Below, one piece after another: positions 25,176 through 38,505 of a DNA stretch of 64,000 bases. The translations under genes were made by a program, and so were the position numbers. The notes under the pieces were generated by a model. The model was not told the DNA's origin. It did no database searches and saw nothing but the letters and a program-made list of their open reading frames with translations. Origin of the DNA: Ophiodon elongatus. Taxonomy: Eukaryota; Chordata; Actinopteri; Perciformes; Hexagrammidae. The stretch's first letter is position 1, and every line of letters begins with the position of its first letter. The DNA lies in assembly GCA_016806645.1 (NCBI GenBank), contig JACSYO010000566.1, forward strand, positions 1,134,001-1,198,000, in the 5' to 3' direction.

Positions 25176-28100
25176 GTGTCATCAGCAGGTCTCAGGCTTT
25201 TGTATCATGGTGTAATTAACCACGCAACAGGGAGTAGCTCAGCATACAACTTTCAGTTCTTGTCTTGAAAGAGCCTGTCTCCAGCTTCAAGCCGAAACCA
25301 TCTGGTCCTTTTTTTATTTCTTTTTTTAAAATGTAGGACAATATTTGCAGCATAATATCAACCCTCACTGTATTGTACTTGCTCCAGGTGCTCTTCAATT
25401 TGTACTGACACCTAACAGAGGTACATGTGGTTCCTTGGGTCATTTATTTGATCATTGAAAAAAAATAGAGCTTAAGGAGGCAAAACACAGTGAATGTAAC
25501 TCCAGTCAGTGGTATCGCTGCTGTAAAATCAGCTTTATAGCTGTGCTGGTGACTTGACTCTATGGCAATGTTGATCCACTTCTTTCTTTAAGAATTAAAT
25601 ATCTAACCATACAATTGATTGTCATGCAATTTTGTATTTAGATTCATGATCCCGAGAGGATGAATTCTCGTGTCCATGGAGATCCAAGACTTTGGTTTCT
25701 GACCAAAAACCTGCAAAACTAACGACATTTCCATCAGCCTCAGCTGTACTTTGTGTTAAGTGCTAATTATGAAATGTCAATTGCATGAATTGCATTTTGT
25801 TTTATTGATTTATTCTCAGATGAAATAATTAGGTCATGCACACTAGGTTGAACCAGCCTGGCAAGGTGCATCACCTTTTCTACATCTTGTTAATGTACAT
25901 GGCAAAACATGCCCTTAGGAAATATCTCACTTCCCCTTTTGATTTTTGACATTCTTCTATCTTACCTTTGATCTTTCTAATGTGTACAGCTGGGAGATGA
26001 TGATTCGATGTGGAATGAGGTGGTGAAGAATCCTTTTAAGCACACATTATTTATATATATACAAAATTCTGTTAATATGAACAGATTTGAGATTGGAAGC
26101 ATAACGGAAAACTAGTTTGGTTCCATCGTCTTCATTTCTGAGTCTCCACTAATAAAGCAGTCTACACTCGGCAAATGCTGGCTGTTAAAGGTATTTCTGA
26201 TGATGGGTTAGTATTGAGTCGTGGCTGTGAAGAGCCAAACTGATACTTGTGATCAAAGCAGTATACTGTGACTCAAATCTTGCCCCACGGCAACAATCCG
26301 GAAACCAGCATTGGCCAATAACCCACAAACTCACACATCTGACCACATGATCCCGTCTAAACCTTCGCCCCAGACTCTACATGGCACTGCATCCAGAGAG
26401 AGCCCCTGTGAGCCCCTTGTTATTGGTGGCGAAGATGGAGGGGAAGAAGGGTGACAATTCATTTAATCCCTTCATGAATGCTCCTCTTCTCTCTCGGGGT
26501 GATATTGAAAAGATGCTCCAGGCTTTCCCCCAGCAAAGCGCCAAGCAGAGAGGCCCCTGGGAAATATTTTATTCAGGCGACGCTAAATTTTGTACTCGGC
26601 TCACACAGAAATACACATACAAACTGCAGGTTTTATGAAAGAGGCATCTTTGTCCTATATTTCCTGTCTTGTAGCTGCCGCATGCATTTTCATATTCAGC
26701 AGGATGATATTATTCTAAAAGACTGTAACTTTGGAAATGAAAGCTGAAGGTTAGTTTAACCACTTGAGCCTTATAGCTCCCACTGTTCTCCTTAAAGCTC
26801 CCTTTAAGTAGCTTTGAAGATGGATAAAACACTTGACAAAATCACCCTAATATTTTCTATCTTCCAGTTCCAGCAACTCACTGAATCTATACCACACAAA
26901 TATTAGCGAGGACATGTGCAGCACTCTAAACACACATGTAAAAACAAACCACACACACACATACACACACATGGCTGCTTTCTTTATTATATCGGTCGAT
27001 CTGTATCTCTTGTGTTTTTGTCATCAACCGGGGACCGGTGATTATGTTGTAAACAGACACACACTCTTCACACTTTCTAGATCTTGCCGTCTCGCCTCAT
27101 TGGATATGTCCACGTGTTTGAGCACCTCGTCCTATTACAATCCATTCAAACAGAGGCCCTTAGTACAGTTAATGAAGTGAAAGGCCCCTGTTAATGTGTG
27201 GTCCTTGAATATGTTTTACATATTGTATATATGTCGAATTCTGAGTGTGGGTGTTTTGTTTCGTTGGCTTTGCTAGCAATTACAAGAGGTGTGATATTTC
27301 ACATGATAATGCTTTTGTTTAGCCCCGGCTACCAAGACAAAATTAATCTTACTTAATGGCAATGCAATTTAAAAACAACAACAGCTAATTTAAAGGTGAT
27401 CAGTGAAGGAATTTCTCTTCTAAATGACTTGAGATACTGCCTGTCAGCGATAGTCCCTGTGTGCTGCTTTCATCAGCTGTTTTCTTTGTTTCCTTCCTTT
27501 CTACATGCGTAACTTAGCTTATTGGCAATGATTTTGCAGGGAAATTGAGCCCGTGGACTCTCAAGCAATGTGTGTGTGTGTCTGTGTGCATTGTTTTTGT
27601 GTGTGAGTGACTATATTTTTCTTGGAGTTCTCCATAGAACTAGCAGCGACCAGTGAAAATGTTGTGCTCTTGTAAAAAATGAATTGATAAACACATTGGT
27701 TGAATATTTAGGAATGGTGATGACACAGCATGTTAATAAATGAGACGGGTTCAGTGTTTCAAGAGGGACCACGAGCCACCTACAACCCCGGGCCTTTTCA
27801 AGCAAACCTAGAGGGCCAGGCAGTGCTGTTCTCATTTTCAGGTACATTAAAAAAAAGTGTTTCTGAATTCCAAGGAAGCAAAATATATAATTTTTTTAAT
27901 TGTTTAGATTTAGTAAGCTTCTGCTTCAAGTTTTTTTTATAAAATAACTGTAATTGGTTTAAGGGGCAACAGCATGATGGTAGCATGTGGCTAAGTCAAA
28001 ATGGAAAGCTAGAGCTTTTGGTCCAGTGTGAAGAAAGATAACTGTGACAATCAAGCCTTTACTTACACAACTACATGAGTGGCGTGTATGAAATCGAGAT

Positions 28101-28372
28101 GGGCTTCCTAAACTCCATCGTATTCTTTTAAGTGCTTTTGTTTTAGGTGACATGAAGCAATCTGACCTGTTGATTGGCACAAAAGCTGAGGGAAACAATT
28201 TCCTGGAAGGGTGAACTGTCCTATCTACTAATAATTGTAAAATCACAGAGCAATCATCTTTGAGGGGTGGCCGGCACAAAAACAAGGGGCCTTTCTATCA
28301 AGAAACTCATCTCTCCTTGTGAGAGCGATGAGGGACAGAAGAAGAGAAGGAGAGGAGGGTGAAGCAAAAAAA

Positions 28373-28433
28373 AAGGTGTGTGGGTGAGGGGGTGGTGGGG
28401 GGGGGGGGGACGGCGGTGGGTGGGGGGGGGGAC
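28373..28433 (+). repeat. G-run cluster, potential G-quadruplex
   Basis: Plus-strand G runs of 3, 5, 13, 3 and 10 separated by short spacers, meeting the usual G3+N1-7 pattern. Confidence 0.9.
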
Positions 28434-29007
28434 TAGAAAGCTGTTTTTCTTTCTGTCCAGACAATTTTACCCCAAAACATCCCCCAGGTGCAGTGCTTAT
28501 TATGGAGCACAAAATTGCCTAATGTGCTTATTTCTACTGCTAATGCAGCAGGCAAGCAGGAAGACAGGGTATTGCTCTCCAAGGGAAAGTGTACAGTACA
28601 ATGAGACCTGTAAGCACAATTTAAGTAATTAGATGGCGAGGCTGGAATTAAGGCCCCACATGTGCACACAAAAGCACACTCACACACACTAACACCCAAA
28701 CATGGCGTGCAAATACACACTGCAACTGGACAGACAAAAGTAAGTAGGCACACACAATTTGTGGTAATTTCTCCAAAATAGTTTTAGTATCTCTGTCTTT
28801 GATGAAAAACTGCAATAAAGCTCATTCTAGTTCTTCATCTTTTCCCCATTTGTCTCTCTCCTTCTATCTCAACTTTTGACCTCTTTGCGTCGAAATCTTA
28901 TTAACAGTGAATAATAATTTGAACACTCAAGCTGTACTCGGCAGGTGGCTACTCATCCTCTCGCAGTTTGAGACAAAGGATGGTGTTATGTACATTTTGA
29001 GCAGGAG

Positions 29008-29235
29008 GCGGGAGAGAGAGAAAGAGAGAGACAAAGGGAGGAAGCGGAGGAGATTTGGGGAAAAAAAGAGAAATATTTATTAGGAGAAAGAGGCAGCATG
29101 AGCAATAGCAAAGGAGTTGTGACAACATGATGAAAACAGGAAAAGAGGAAGCCAGAAGAGAAAAGAAGAGGGGGGGGGGGGGCAGAGAGAGGGGAATGGA
29201 GAAAAAAGAATAAAGAAGGAGGGGAGTTAGGATTG
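29008..29235 (+). repeat. Long purine-rich strand segment with G13 run
   Basis: Mostly A and G over more than 200 bp, including a 13-base G run at 29170-29182 and AGAGAG stretches. No reading frame of interest. Confidence 0.85.
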
Positions 29236-29899
29236 AAAATAGTGTTGGTGTGTGATTTATGCCTGGGGAGATCTGTCTTCTGGTGAGGCTGCCAACTGAT
29301 TCCCTAACCTGAGAGGCAGAGGGGGAGAAAGCATAGGATTATCATCATACTGTATGGTACTCTAGCTATACGGGATTTAGAGACTGGGGGAAAAGGGGTT
29401 GAAATCCAGATTATACAAGTGAAAATGTGCCAAAGGTGTGAAAGTGTTTCCGCTTTTTCGGTGCAAATCCACCTGCTTGACATAGTTATCGTTTTTTAAA
29501 TGAAATATGATAACAATCATTCTAAAGTCGCTTTGACAAACAATGATAATTTTTTTTCATTTGAATTGGACTTTGAAGATTGTCAGATGTATTATTTTGC
29601 ATTGTAGGGCTCCTTTAAGCCCCACAACAGTGCTGCTTTATCCATCATATGGCCAGATCAAACACAGGTGTTAAACCTCCTGATATTATGAAGCTTTAAT
29701 GATGTACACGTGGGAAAACAACACAGCCTCTTCTCAATGTCATTGTATTTGTCCCTGTAAAGTAAACTTCATTGACGCATCTTTACCCATCTTTAGTGTT
29801 TTTTATTTAGTAGCTCATTATCATCTAACTATTATGAGATTTTCTCCTTCATACAATAGTAAAAAAAAGAGCAATAGTTTAATAGACACATTAGGCAAC

Positions 29900-30066
29900 A
29901 TGCTTATTTTCTTTTATTTAGGTTTATTGAGGAGATTGATACCACTCTCTTATCTGTACAGTACATTTGAAGCAGCATATTGTGTTATGTTAAATCATGT
30001 GCGATAGCATAAAGACTGGAAACGGGAAAGCAGCTAGTCTGGCTCTTGTCAAAGTGCCGTAAGCCT
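29900..30066 (+). repeat. Teleost interspersed repeat with GCATAAAGACTGGAAACGG core
   Basis: Ordered blocks GAGGAGATTGATACCACTCT, TATCTGTACAGTACATTTGA, AGCATAAAGACTGGAAACGG and GCAGCTAGTCTGGCTCTTGT match a short repeat I recall from many fish genomes and 3' UTRs. This is the most complete copy in the window and defines the plus orientation for the family. Confidence 0.55.
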
Positions 30067-30629
30067 ACCGATGCCTCTAAAGCTTTCTAATGAATACATC
30101 ATATCTCATTTGTTTAAAATGAATATAACAATGGCAATTTGAATTCTTCAGGAGTTATGCAGGCTGCAAACTATAAATGCATTGACCGTGACACTTTTCA
30201 CATAAAGTGTCATATACAGTATTGCCCAAAATTTAAATTTTACAGGAGCAGAGGGGCTGCTTTGGATACGTACATTTGGAGACAGCTTATGTTCACGTGC
30301 ATATTTATGTTTCAAATTAATTGTTGACAAATATGTGAAATTATATTACAGCAGAATACAAAATATGATCCTTATGGTAGAGGAGATTTAAACCTGGAAT
30401 ATGCTGCGGCTGAGTCAAAACTGAATAGAACAAACATTCTTATTTACACAAGTACAGGTTGATGACCGCACTGATATGTGGTGTTTTTATTCAACATGTT
30501 ATTAATGACGCATCATTGGTCAGATGTCCATGCTATCTATCCTCACAATCATCATCTGTCGGTACTCTCAGCACAGGCCGTTTGTTTTTATCTCTTTACC
30601 TCCATAATTCGATGGTTAGTTGCTGCTCT

Positions 30630-30800
30630 GCGCACAAGAGGACACTGCGGGCTCTATTTTCATGGACCCAGCGGCGCAGACAGATGCGCCCTGCCAACTG
30701 TGTCGTGAGCGTGCCAAACGTCCTTGGTAGTTTTCGTGGCCAGGCTGCCTTGGCGCACCTGCGGTGCATTTGGGCACGGGGCGGGATCAGAAAGAACGGT
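30630..30800. repeat. CpG-rich segment, possible transposon relic
   Basis: This 170-bp stretch has a dozen or more CpGs and recurring GCGCA/GCGCC words in an otherwise AT-rich, CpG-poor region. Overlapping open frames exist on both strands, but none reads as a known protein. It could be a repeat insertion or a small CpG island; I do not recognise a family with confidence. Confidence 0.3.
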
Positions 30801-31295
30801 CTGTCCTGAGGGTACATGGAGCGAGACGTTTCAATTTCCCGTGGACCTGTGTGAACTGTTTTCGGTATAGTTGTGGTTTGACAATGCGCAACATCACTCC
30901 ATTTAGAGACCGCAATGGAACAGGTACCTGCTGCCTTCAGATGATTGTAAAGAGAGTCACCTGTGGAAAAGCCTTCAGTATAGTACTTCAAACTGTCATG
31001 ACAGACATTATTCTGCCGGGCATTAATGCCATAACCGCTGGTAAAAAAAGCTGCATGATCACATTCAAGAGCATAAAGCTATTATTGCAGCCACAACAAT
31101 TGGGCTAACTAAATTATAGATATTACCAGACTAATTCATGGTTTTGTTCATGCAGCAAAAAGATCAAAGATAGATTTTTGATCTTTAAATGCCTTAAAAT
31201 AGTTAGTTTGGCTGCGGAATTTGTTTTAAACAGTTGGGCAATGTTACAGAAGGCCTACTTACAAAATGCAGCAACTTCACAGATACTGAATGTCA

Positions 31296-31378
31296 CTCCA
31301 AACTAATTTGAAAGCCAGGCTAGCCGTTCCTTCCTGCTCCAGTCTTTATATAAAGCTAAGATAACAGTCTCTGTGCGT
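31296..31378 (-). repeat. Inverted relic of the GCATAAAGACTGGAAACGG repeat family
   Basis: Reads AAGCCAGGCTAGCCGTTCC, TCCAGTCTTTATATAAAGCT and AAGATAACAGTCTCTG, the reverse complement of the GCATAAAGACTGGAAACGG...CAGCTAGTCTGGCT end of the copy at 29900-30066. Confidence 0.55.
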
Positions 31379-34053
31379 AGGTGAAAAAAAATCCACAGCA
31401 CAAACACATTTATTACTGTATATTAGAGTGAATACATATTTTTGTAGTTGTTGTAATATCTCCTGACGTGGATGGATAGAGGTCTGTTTACCTTGATAGA
31501 ATGAAAAGTAGCCATGATGATCAGCAAAGTAAAAAACATCCACTGTTGTTCCATAGTGGTTTTCTCGCGGGTATTTGCCGATGCATAATTGCTATGCGTC
31601 AGGCAGGCTAAATTGCCTCGCCTAGCTGGATAGAAATACAAACACATGGTCACACTGAGATTGCTCTGGTGCTCCTTGCAGAGAGGCAACACACACAAAC
31701 ATGCAAATGTGCATACGGAATGTACACACAGACATACAGGGGCAAACATACATGCTGTGCAGTATCTGATTCCACTTCCCTTCTGACTAACACAATCTGA
31801 TGGTCTCACTGTGATCACAGCTGATGAGATGTTATGCTATAGAACATGCTCGACCAGCACAATGTGTGTATACTGAAGGCCACAATGAGCTGCTGTAATG
31901 CACACCTCCATTACCTGCTGAGTGTTGACATTCATGGGTGTGTCTGTCTCTGTATTTATACAGTGCGTGGGTGTGCTTGCTTTTGTGGGAGTATGGGCCT
32001 ACTTCCAAAAGATATTTCAGCATTAATCAGGATGCCTTTAGTGTGTGTAGTCGTCCCTTTGCTGTTTATGTGACTGCTCCTTTATCATCCTACATTACCC
32101 ATAATTACCCACAAGAAATAGACAGCTCATATCCCCTGGGACTGATGCACTCACACATACAGCACACAAACAAAATAACAAAGAGAGGAGTCTATGAACA
32201 TGCAGGCAGTGCATCCTCTTAATTACCTCCTCTTCAGCTGCATCCTATGAACTGTAGGAAAACACAAAATGATATTGCTGGCGCCCATCCCACTGCAGGC
32301 ATTATCGCTTGTGTTACTGGTTGGTATGCTTATCTCAAATTCTTCCTCAACGATATGCTGTATGATCCAGCATGCTAGTGTTTAAGTATGCTAGCATGCT
32401 CAGCAGACGCCGCATGGGGCAGAATTTTGCAATTCGCAATTTGCATTAATTTGATCTCAAACCGCTTTCTAGACTGTCTTCACAGTAGTGTATGCAATTC
32501 ATGAGATGTATTTCACAGACAGGAAGATATAAAGAAACACAAGTGGTCTGTTAAAGTGATGTCTCTATATATGGAAAGGTTCCATGCTGACTTTGGCAGG
32601 ATCATTTTGGATAGCGCTACAGTACATGTGTAATAATTGGCATGTGGCACACAGAAATATAGGCATTTATTACATATACTGTACTGGCCCATTTCTCTAA
32701 TTTCAGTTATGACCAAATAAAAAAACAGTATAGTTTTTTTAGCTTGATCAGGAGGTAATCTCCAGAACAAAAATATACCTCTTCAAAATGATATCCATAA
32801 TCAAGGTTCAGCATTTAGCTTAACTTCCTACATCATATACACAAAAAACTCTAAAAATTAAATAGTGAAAGATGCCCAGGTGACAAATTCAAATTGCTTC
32901 TTCTGTCCAAGTAAAAGACCAAAACCTACAGATGCTAATTTTACAAAAATTAAAAACTGAGAAAGGAAGCAAATCCTCAAATTTGAGATGCTTGAAGAAG
33001 AGAATGTTTGTAATTTTTGCTTATTAAATTGTTGTAGACGTAATATGATTAATCAATCTAAATTGACGGAGGTTCATATTCTGTTGATTGACTAATTCTT
33101 TCAGGACTACTATCCTTTAAAATTGCGTTTTCAGTTTACAATATATGTCCAAAATGAGCTATTGACTTGATTTGTTGCAGAGCAACAACATGCTGCAAGA
33201 TACAACATTTTTCCATCGTGATTTCATCTTAATTCTTTTCCTTCTGAGTTTGTTGAAGCAAATGATTGCTTAGCCGCAGCTTGAGAGCACCTCTGCTATG
33301 CTCTGTAAATGTTTGAAATAGATTGCTGTGCTACTGACAAATGCCAGAAAGACATATCTTCTGGCACTTGTTTATTTACCCCGCAGTATTTAAGCACACA
33401 ATTTCACAGTGGGATCCAAAAGGATTTTATCATGTGTGTGTGTGTTACGTTTTGAAACCATTACAGTTAGGAACCAGCAGTTTTTTTTCAGCAGCTGATA
33501 AGTGGGACCGCTTAGCATCATGCAAATGTTGTGCAGAGTTTAGGCCAGTTTCGAAAACTTTTATTTGAAATCAGGTCACAGGTCACCATCCATAGGAGGG
33601 GAATATTCCATTTTTGAGTGCTGAGTGTTGAAATAGAGGCTCAATGGCAATGGGTAAATAGGCTTTCAATAAACTTTTTTGAATTTCAGATGAGTGATCC
33701 ATGAATGTCCACGTCTGATGGCGGCAGCTCATTTCAACTGATCAAATTGCCACACAGCGCCCACCATTTTGTCATCCTTTGATGTGGGGTTCAAAGGGGT
33801 TGCAGAGCTGTCAGCGGTTGTCTTCAGATACATCAACTGCAATAAACTGTGAGCTGGAAGCGAGGCAGACCTCTTGATGCCCTTGCCCGCTCTGTTTCTC
33901 TATTACAACAGACCAAACAAACACTTTCAAGCAAGAGATCTCAGCCACCGCAGACAGCGAGCAGGAGAGTTTTCAGGGCCTGTTGGAGGGTAAACATAGA
34001 CGGTTTCGGGCTGGAGAATACGGCGCCGACAGACAGCTCTGGGTCCAACACAC

Positions 34054-34090
<37 letters not shown>

Positions 34091-37000
34091 AGCACACAGG
34101 CACGCACGGTGATAGAGGAAGATGGTCGGAAGATGGATGGTCAGGTCAGGCTGATATGACTGCACTGTGGTTAGGGAAGATAAGCGAGAGACAGCCAACT
34201 GATGAGCGAGGGTCCTGAGGAGGGGAGAGGGTAAAAGGGGGGGAGCAAAGAAAAAAGGAGGCAGTGGTGAAATATCATTCATTAATGGCTGCCTGGGAAG
34301 AAGGCTGGAGAGCCGGTAGACTTGCAAAGGAATTCACAAAAGAAGAAAAAAGAGCTTGTTTCATTAGCCAGCAGCTAATTTGTTTGTTAGCCTGAGCGTA
34401 GCTTTCTCCAATGCAATAAATTAGAACTTGTGAAAATATTTGCGATACTAATTACAGTTACTCCACTCCTGACTCTGAAGCAGTTGCAATCATTCAAATT
34501 GCTCATGACGTTCCAACGGGCGCTGTCACCTGCTGATCCGTGCAACCACCTGCCATGAGTGGGCTGCACGTTTCATTACACTGCTCTTGTGTCATACGCG
34601 ACAAGTAATAATGCAAAGGGAAACAAACATCACTCAATAAAACGTGTCACACTGTAATAGTCTTCTCATCACTTCATTTTTCTCTTCATCGAGTATCAAG
34701 AGTCTGGGTCTTTCCCGACACGACTGGTGAAGGAAGAAAACACCAATCTTTAATTTAAGGCTTTGCATTTAATTAATGTATACAAGCTGTTCTGCAGTGA
34801 CTGTGCCAAAACTGTTACCCTGCCTTCTTCCTGCAGACTCTTGGAGTTCACTGCTCAGTGAAACAATTGTGCACACAGGACACACACGGCCTCTCTCTTA
34901 CAACTTGACTGCAACTTCCTTTTCACAGGCAGGTGGCACATCTGTTTTTAACCCAACTCCACGCCTTCAGAATACTGAAAACATATGCAGAGGCAGCAGC
35001 TATTTCATGAATGTGTTGCTTAATGCACCACAGCAGTCAGTACATCACCTGCGAGGCTCTATACAGCACTTATTTTGCAGGCACTCGTTATTGCCGGAGA
35101 CGTGCGCAGCATTTTCTTCATCTGATTGTCAAATCATCGGAAATCCTTTTTTTCTAATATTTTCCTTGTTGGTAAAGATGGGCTCCGGGGCTAACACGGG
35201 GGCTGACATCAGTTTCAGTGTTGTCATTGTGCTGGGAAGCTAACCAAGCATTTTTATTTTTCTCGGCAAGTAAGGTGCCAAAGGAAGTTAAATTCCAAAG
35301 TCAGCAGAAGAGTAAAACATTTTTAGAAAATGGTGTGTTGACTGTGCTTTAACACCCAGCGCACTTCAAAACGCAGGTCCATTTTGATTGAGAAAGAAAC
35401 TGCATTTAACAAGTTTAACTTTGACACACACACTCTTCAAGTCAGCAATCAAGGTACACATTGTCAAATCAAAAATGCAGGTTTGATTATATTTGTAGCA
35501 TCAGTTTTATGAGAAGATTCAATTGTTTATATCTTGTATAGTAATTCAGGAAAAGGTGCATAGCGGCACCATAATTAAAACATATTTTAATCTGTAAAAA
35601 AACTTCGTGAACATTGTCATATTTCAAAGTAATGATAGTATTTCCAGTATTTTTCATTCATACCTTCCAAAAGCCACAATATTGCATTTCAAACCAATGT
35701 AAAGACAGGGCTTCAGGATACATTGTGGTTAAATACCATGTGAAGGTTATTACATTATTGATTAGAGTATTTAACCACTACCGGTGTCCTGAAGCTCAAA
35801 CGCAATAGATTTTTCCAGGCCGTTTATAGACAGAGATGATAAATTCTTTGGAATTAATTTATGTGGTGGAACTTCAAGGTTTTCAGCTTTTAAGGTAAAT
35901 AATAGTTTTAGCCTTTTGCTTTTCTCTATACTGCCCCATTTTCCACCTCTTTGTCCCTTTCTTCTTTTGATAATTTTTGTCACCATTTGACCGCTGCCAT
36001 CATACCGAGCCTTGGGGGACAATGTGACTCCGCATCCAAAGTGTCCTTCATGAGGAGATTGTACTGCAACATTCTGCTTCTCTGAAAATCTCTGGTGGAA
36101 AATCCTGTACTGTGTTTACTCTCTTTATCTCAGTTAACTTTTTCTTCTATCTTACAATAAAGTTCATTTCAAGCTACTCTGGTTTCTGAAATCTTTTTAC
36201 ACCATGGAGGAAAGAAAACAACGTTGTCTTGTGACTCTGATTTTCCTCTCCATAGGGCCTCAGATAGCACACTAAGCGGAGCCTCAAAGAGTGGACGCCA
36301 ACACAAGATAGGAAATAATAATAGCAAAACAACAAACCACATTGCTTTAAGCATGGCTGGTGAATCAAACTAATTAGCAGCGGAGCGCCTGGGACCTTTA
36401 GTTAGTCATCTGAGAAGCCCATTAAAGGCCCCCTCCTTCACCTCCTCTCCTACTACTCTCTTGCCTTCTTGCTCACACAGTCAATTTATTTCAGAAGACA
36501 CCACTTTTGGACATGCTATTCTCAAATCTTAACACATTTAGTATAGTGTTTGGTCTCCCTGTTTTACAGATCCTCTAACTGGGTCATTGGGATGTTGAAT
36601 TACACTACAATATGTCTCAGCGTCTAATGGTTCTTTAGCACCAATGCTGAACATGAAAACTAAAAGCATAATCACAGAGCAGCAAAGTATGTAATAGACT
36701 TTATTGACTCTTAATATACACTGAAATGTTTTGTGGTTGCCTCGTGGGTTTCTTTCATTTTCCTGAAATTGTCATCATGGCTTGTGGATGCCGTTGCATC
36801 GGGTTGTCTTTGGTGTGCAAGACGAAAAGATAGATAGATCTAGTAGAGCATGTGCTTTGCAAATGGAAGTGCTCATTTCCTAGCAAAACATTAAACACAT
36901 TTAGAAACGGGTGGTGATATAGGCTGTGCTGGTATTGCACAACATATACAGTGCGGTACATTGTGTTTCCCTTTGTCACCGTGTATCGTTGGCTGGAGCT

Positions 37001-37944
37001 TGGAAGAAATGTTTCTCCCGAGCAACACTTGTTGTCTGTTAGTGTACACCCTAATTGGGGCATTACGGCTATTTCTGTAGAAGGAATGTTTGTACTTCAA
37101 GAAAAGGCCATGCCACAAATTTCGGTGCCACATGAAGACACACATACAAGCCTGTGCCTTAGCCCGTCCTACAGCGAACCCTGCCAAAATCAATACGACA
37201 AAGGTCATTGCTATTCCAATCATAGCCAGGCCTATTCTCTGTTTACTGAATGCAGTGTGTCTCGAGAAAATGCAGGAACTACAAACACTGCCTCTGTGGC
37301 ATTATATCAATAAAACAAAGGCACACTTCTTTTGGGGTTAATGTCATGCACATATTTATTTACCTTATTCTGATGCATTAAATGATAGTGTGAGAACAAT
37401 ATAATGGTTTGGTGTTCATTAGGTGGGTGTCTGGCAGCCTGAAAGATCCCTGCTTTGAGTGAGTGCTGCTAAATTGAGACTCAGAATTCAAAGGAGTTCG
37501 ATCTAGATAAAGGTGTTGGCAGATTCCCACAGTTATAGATTAGTCATTGTCGGGCTGTCAGTTGAGTCCAAACTTAAACCAACTTTTCTCTGCAGTCATT
37601 TTTGGTCATCATGTGGTTGGCTGTCAGTGATGGAGGAGGTGAGAACATCTGCTCTGTTAATCTGTGGGGCCAGTTCTTTCACCCACTCCTCTGAACTTGC
37701 GATTCCTGAGGACGCAGCACGAAAGTCAGGCTTCGGCTCCAAATCTAGCAGCAAGCCAGTGAAATCAATAGGTGTCCACCATCTGTGTGCAGGACCTTGC
37801 CAAATGCCATGTCATCATCATCACCATCAGTCAAAGCCACATCAGTCTCTGCGTGTGTGCCGAGCAATTGTGCATAGCCTCCTGTCCGTGGCTTACGCGC
37901 ATGATTGCACCCTTATGTCTTTTGTGGAAGTCATATTATTTTTT
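31379..37944. other. Non-coding, no gene recognised
   Basis: One CA tract at 34.05 kb. A 155-codon plus-strand frame at 34776-35243 shows no domain and no supporting context. Confidence 0.65.
34048..34086 (+). repeat. (CA)n microsatellite
   Basis: CA tract with one CG interruption. Confidence 0.96.
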
Positions 37945-38030
37945 ATTAATCCCCATGAGGAAATCCGTCCTCTATTTAGTCACTATTTAGGAGCAGTGGC
38001 AGTGCCTGGGGTCCAGCTCTTTTACTGAGG
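37945..38030. repeat. Possible retroelement 3'-tail relic
   Basis: TTTATTAATCCCCATGAGGA followed by an AATCCGTCC segment and GAGCAGTGGCAGTGCCTGGG resembles the fish repeat class reading TTTATTAATCCCCGTGGGGAAATT...CAGCCGCAGCG. The match is short and from memory. Confidence 0.35.
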
Positions 38031-38112
38031 TCAGTGCATTGGTCAAGGCCAGTGGAAAGAGTATTACCTTAACCCTAACATGCTGGGACAGATGTTTGTG
38101 TGCTGTGTCCCA

Positions 38113-38175
38113 GGTGTGGTTAGGGTTTGGCTACTAAAACACTTGGTGAAGGTGAGGGAAAGATTGTGATTTTAG
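38113..38175 (+). repeat. Short relic of the TTAGGTTTAGG...AAGATCATGG repeat family
   Basis: Reads GTGGTTAGGGTTTGGCTACT, AAAACACTTGGTGAAGG and GGGAAAGATTGTGATTTT, parallel to the left part of the copy at 9393-9815 in the same orientation. Only the left segment is present. Confidence 0.4.
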
Positions 38176-38505
38176 TATAATACTGAAAAAGTACAAGCAT
38201 GCTGTTTAATGACTCAATATTCAACTAACCATTATTTTTCCCCGAACCTCATTCAAAGTGCTTTGAGTTGCATTGTTCAGGAAACAAATTAAATTTGACA
38301 CTGAAAGATAAAGTTGTTTATATTTTCGATGCGTGCATATTGTTCTTCAGTTGATCTTTAAAAAAGTTATCCAGTTAGCGTTTCCTAAAAGTCAATTGCA
38401 AATTTAAATTGGTTGTATATGAATGTACATTTTAACAGAAGGAGTTACTGGTGCATGTATGTGTTCTTTCAAGTTGACACATTAGTGCATATATGTACTG
38501 TACAG

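Larger units (their letters stand above)
19331..29899. other. Non-coding, microsatellite-rich
   Basis: Contains six dinucleotide or trinucleotide tracts, the G-run cluster and the purine-rich strand, with a possible regulatory segment near 21.7 kb. No gene recognised. Confidence 0.65.

Noticed and set aside
24899..25268. Poly-Arg and poly-Leu frames
   Set aside because: Translation of the TCC tract.
26381..26638. 85-codon frame containing PQQSAKQRGPWEIF, considered as an IMMP2L-like exon
   Set aside because: Lacks the conserved peptidase motifs (for example the PKNP...IIKRV region) and shows no alignment by eye.
34776..35243. 155-codon plus-strand open frame
   Set aside because: No recognisable domain or motif order; composition looks like translated non-coding DNA.
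37513..38028. 171-codon plus-strand open frame, the longest after lrrn3
   Set aside because: Includes a His run from a CATCATCATCACC stretch and ends in a probable repeat relic; no domain, no splice context, no recognisable homologue.
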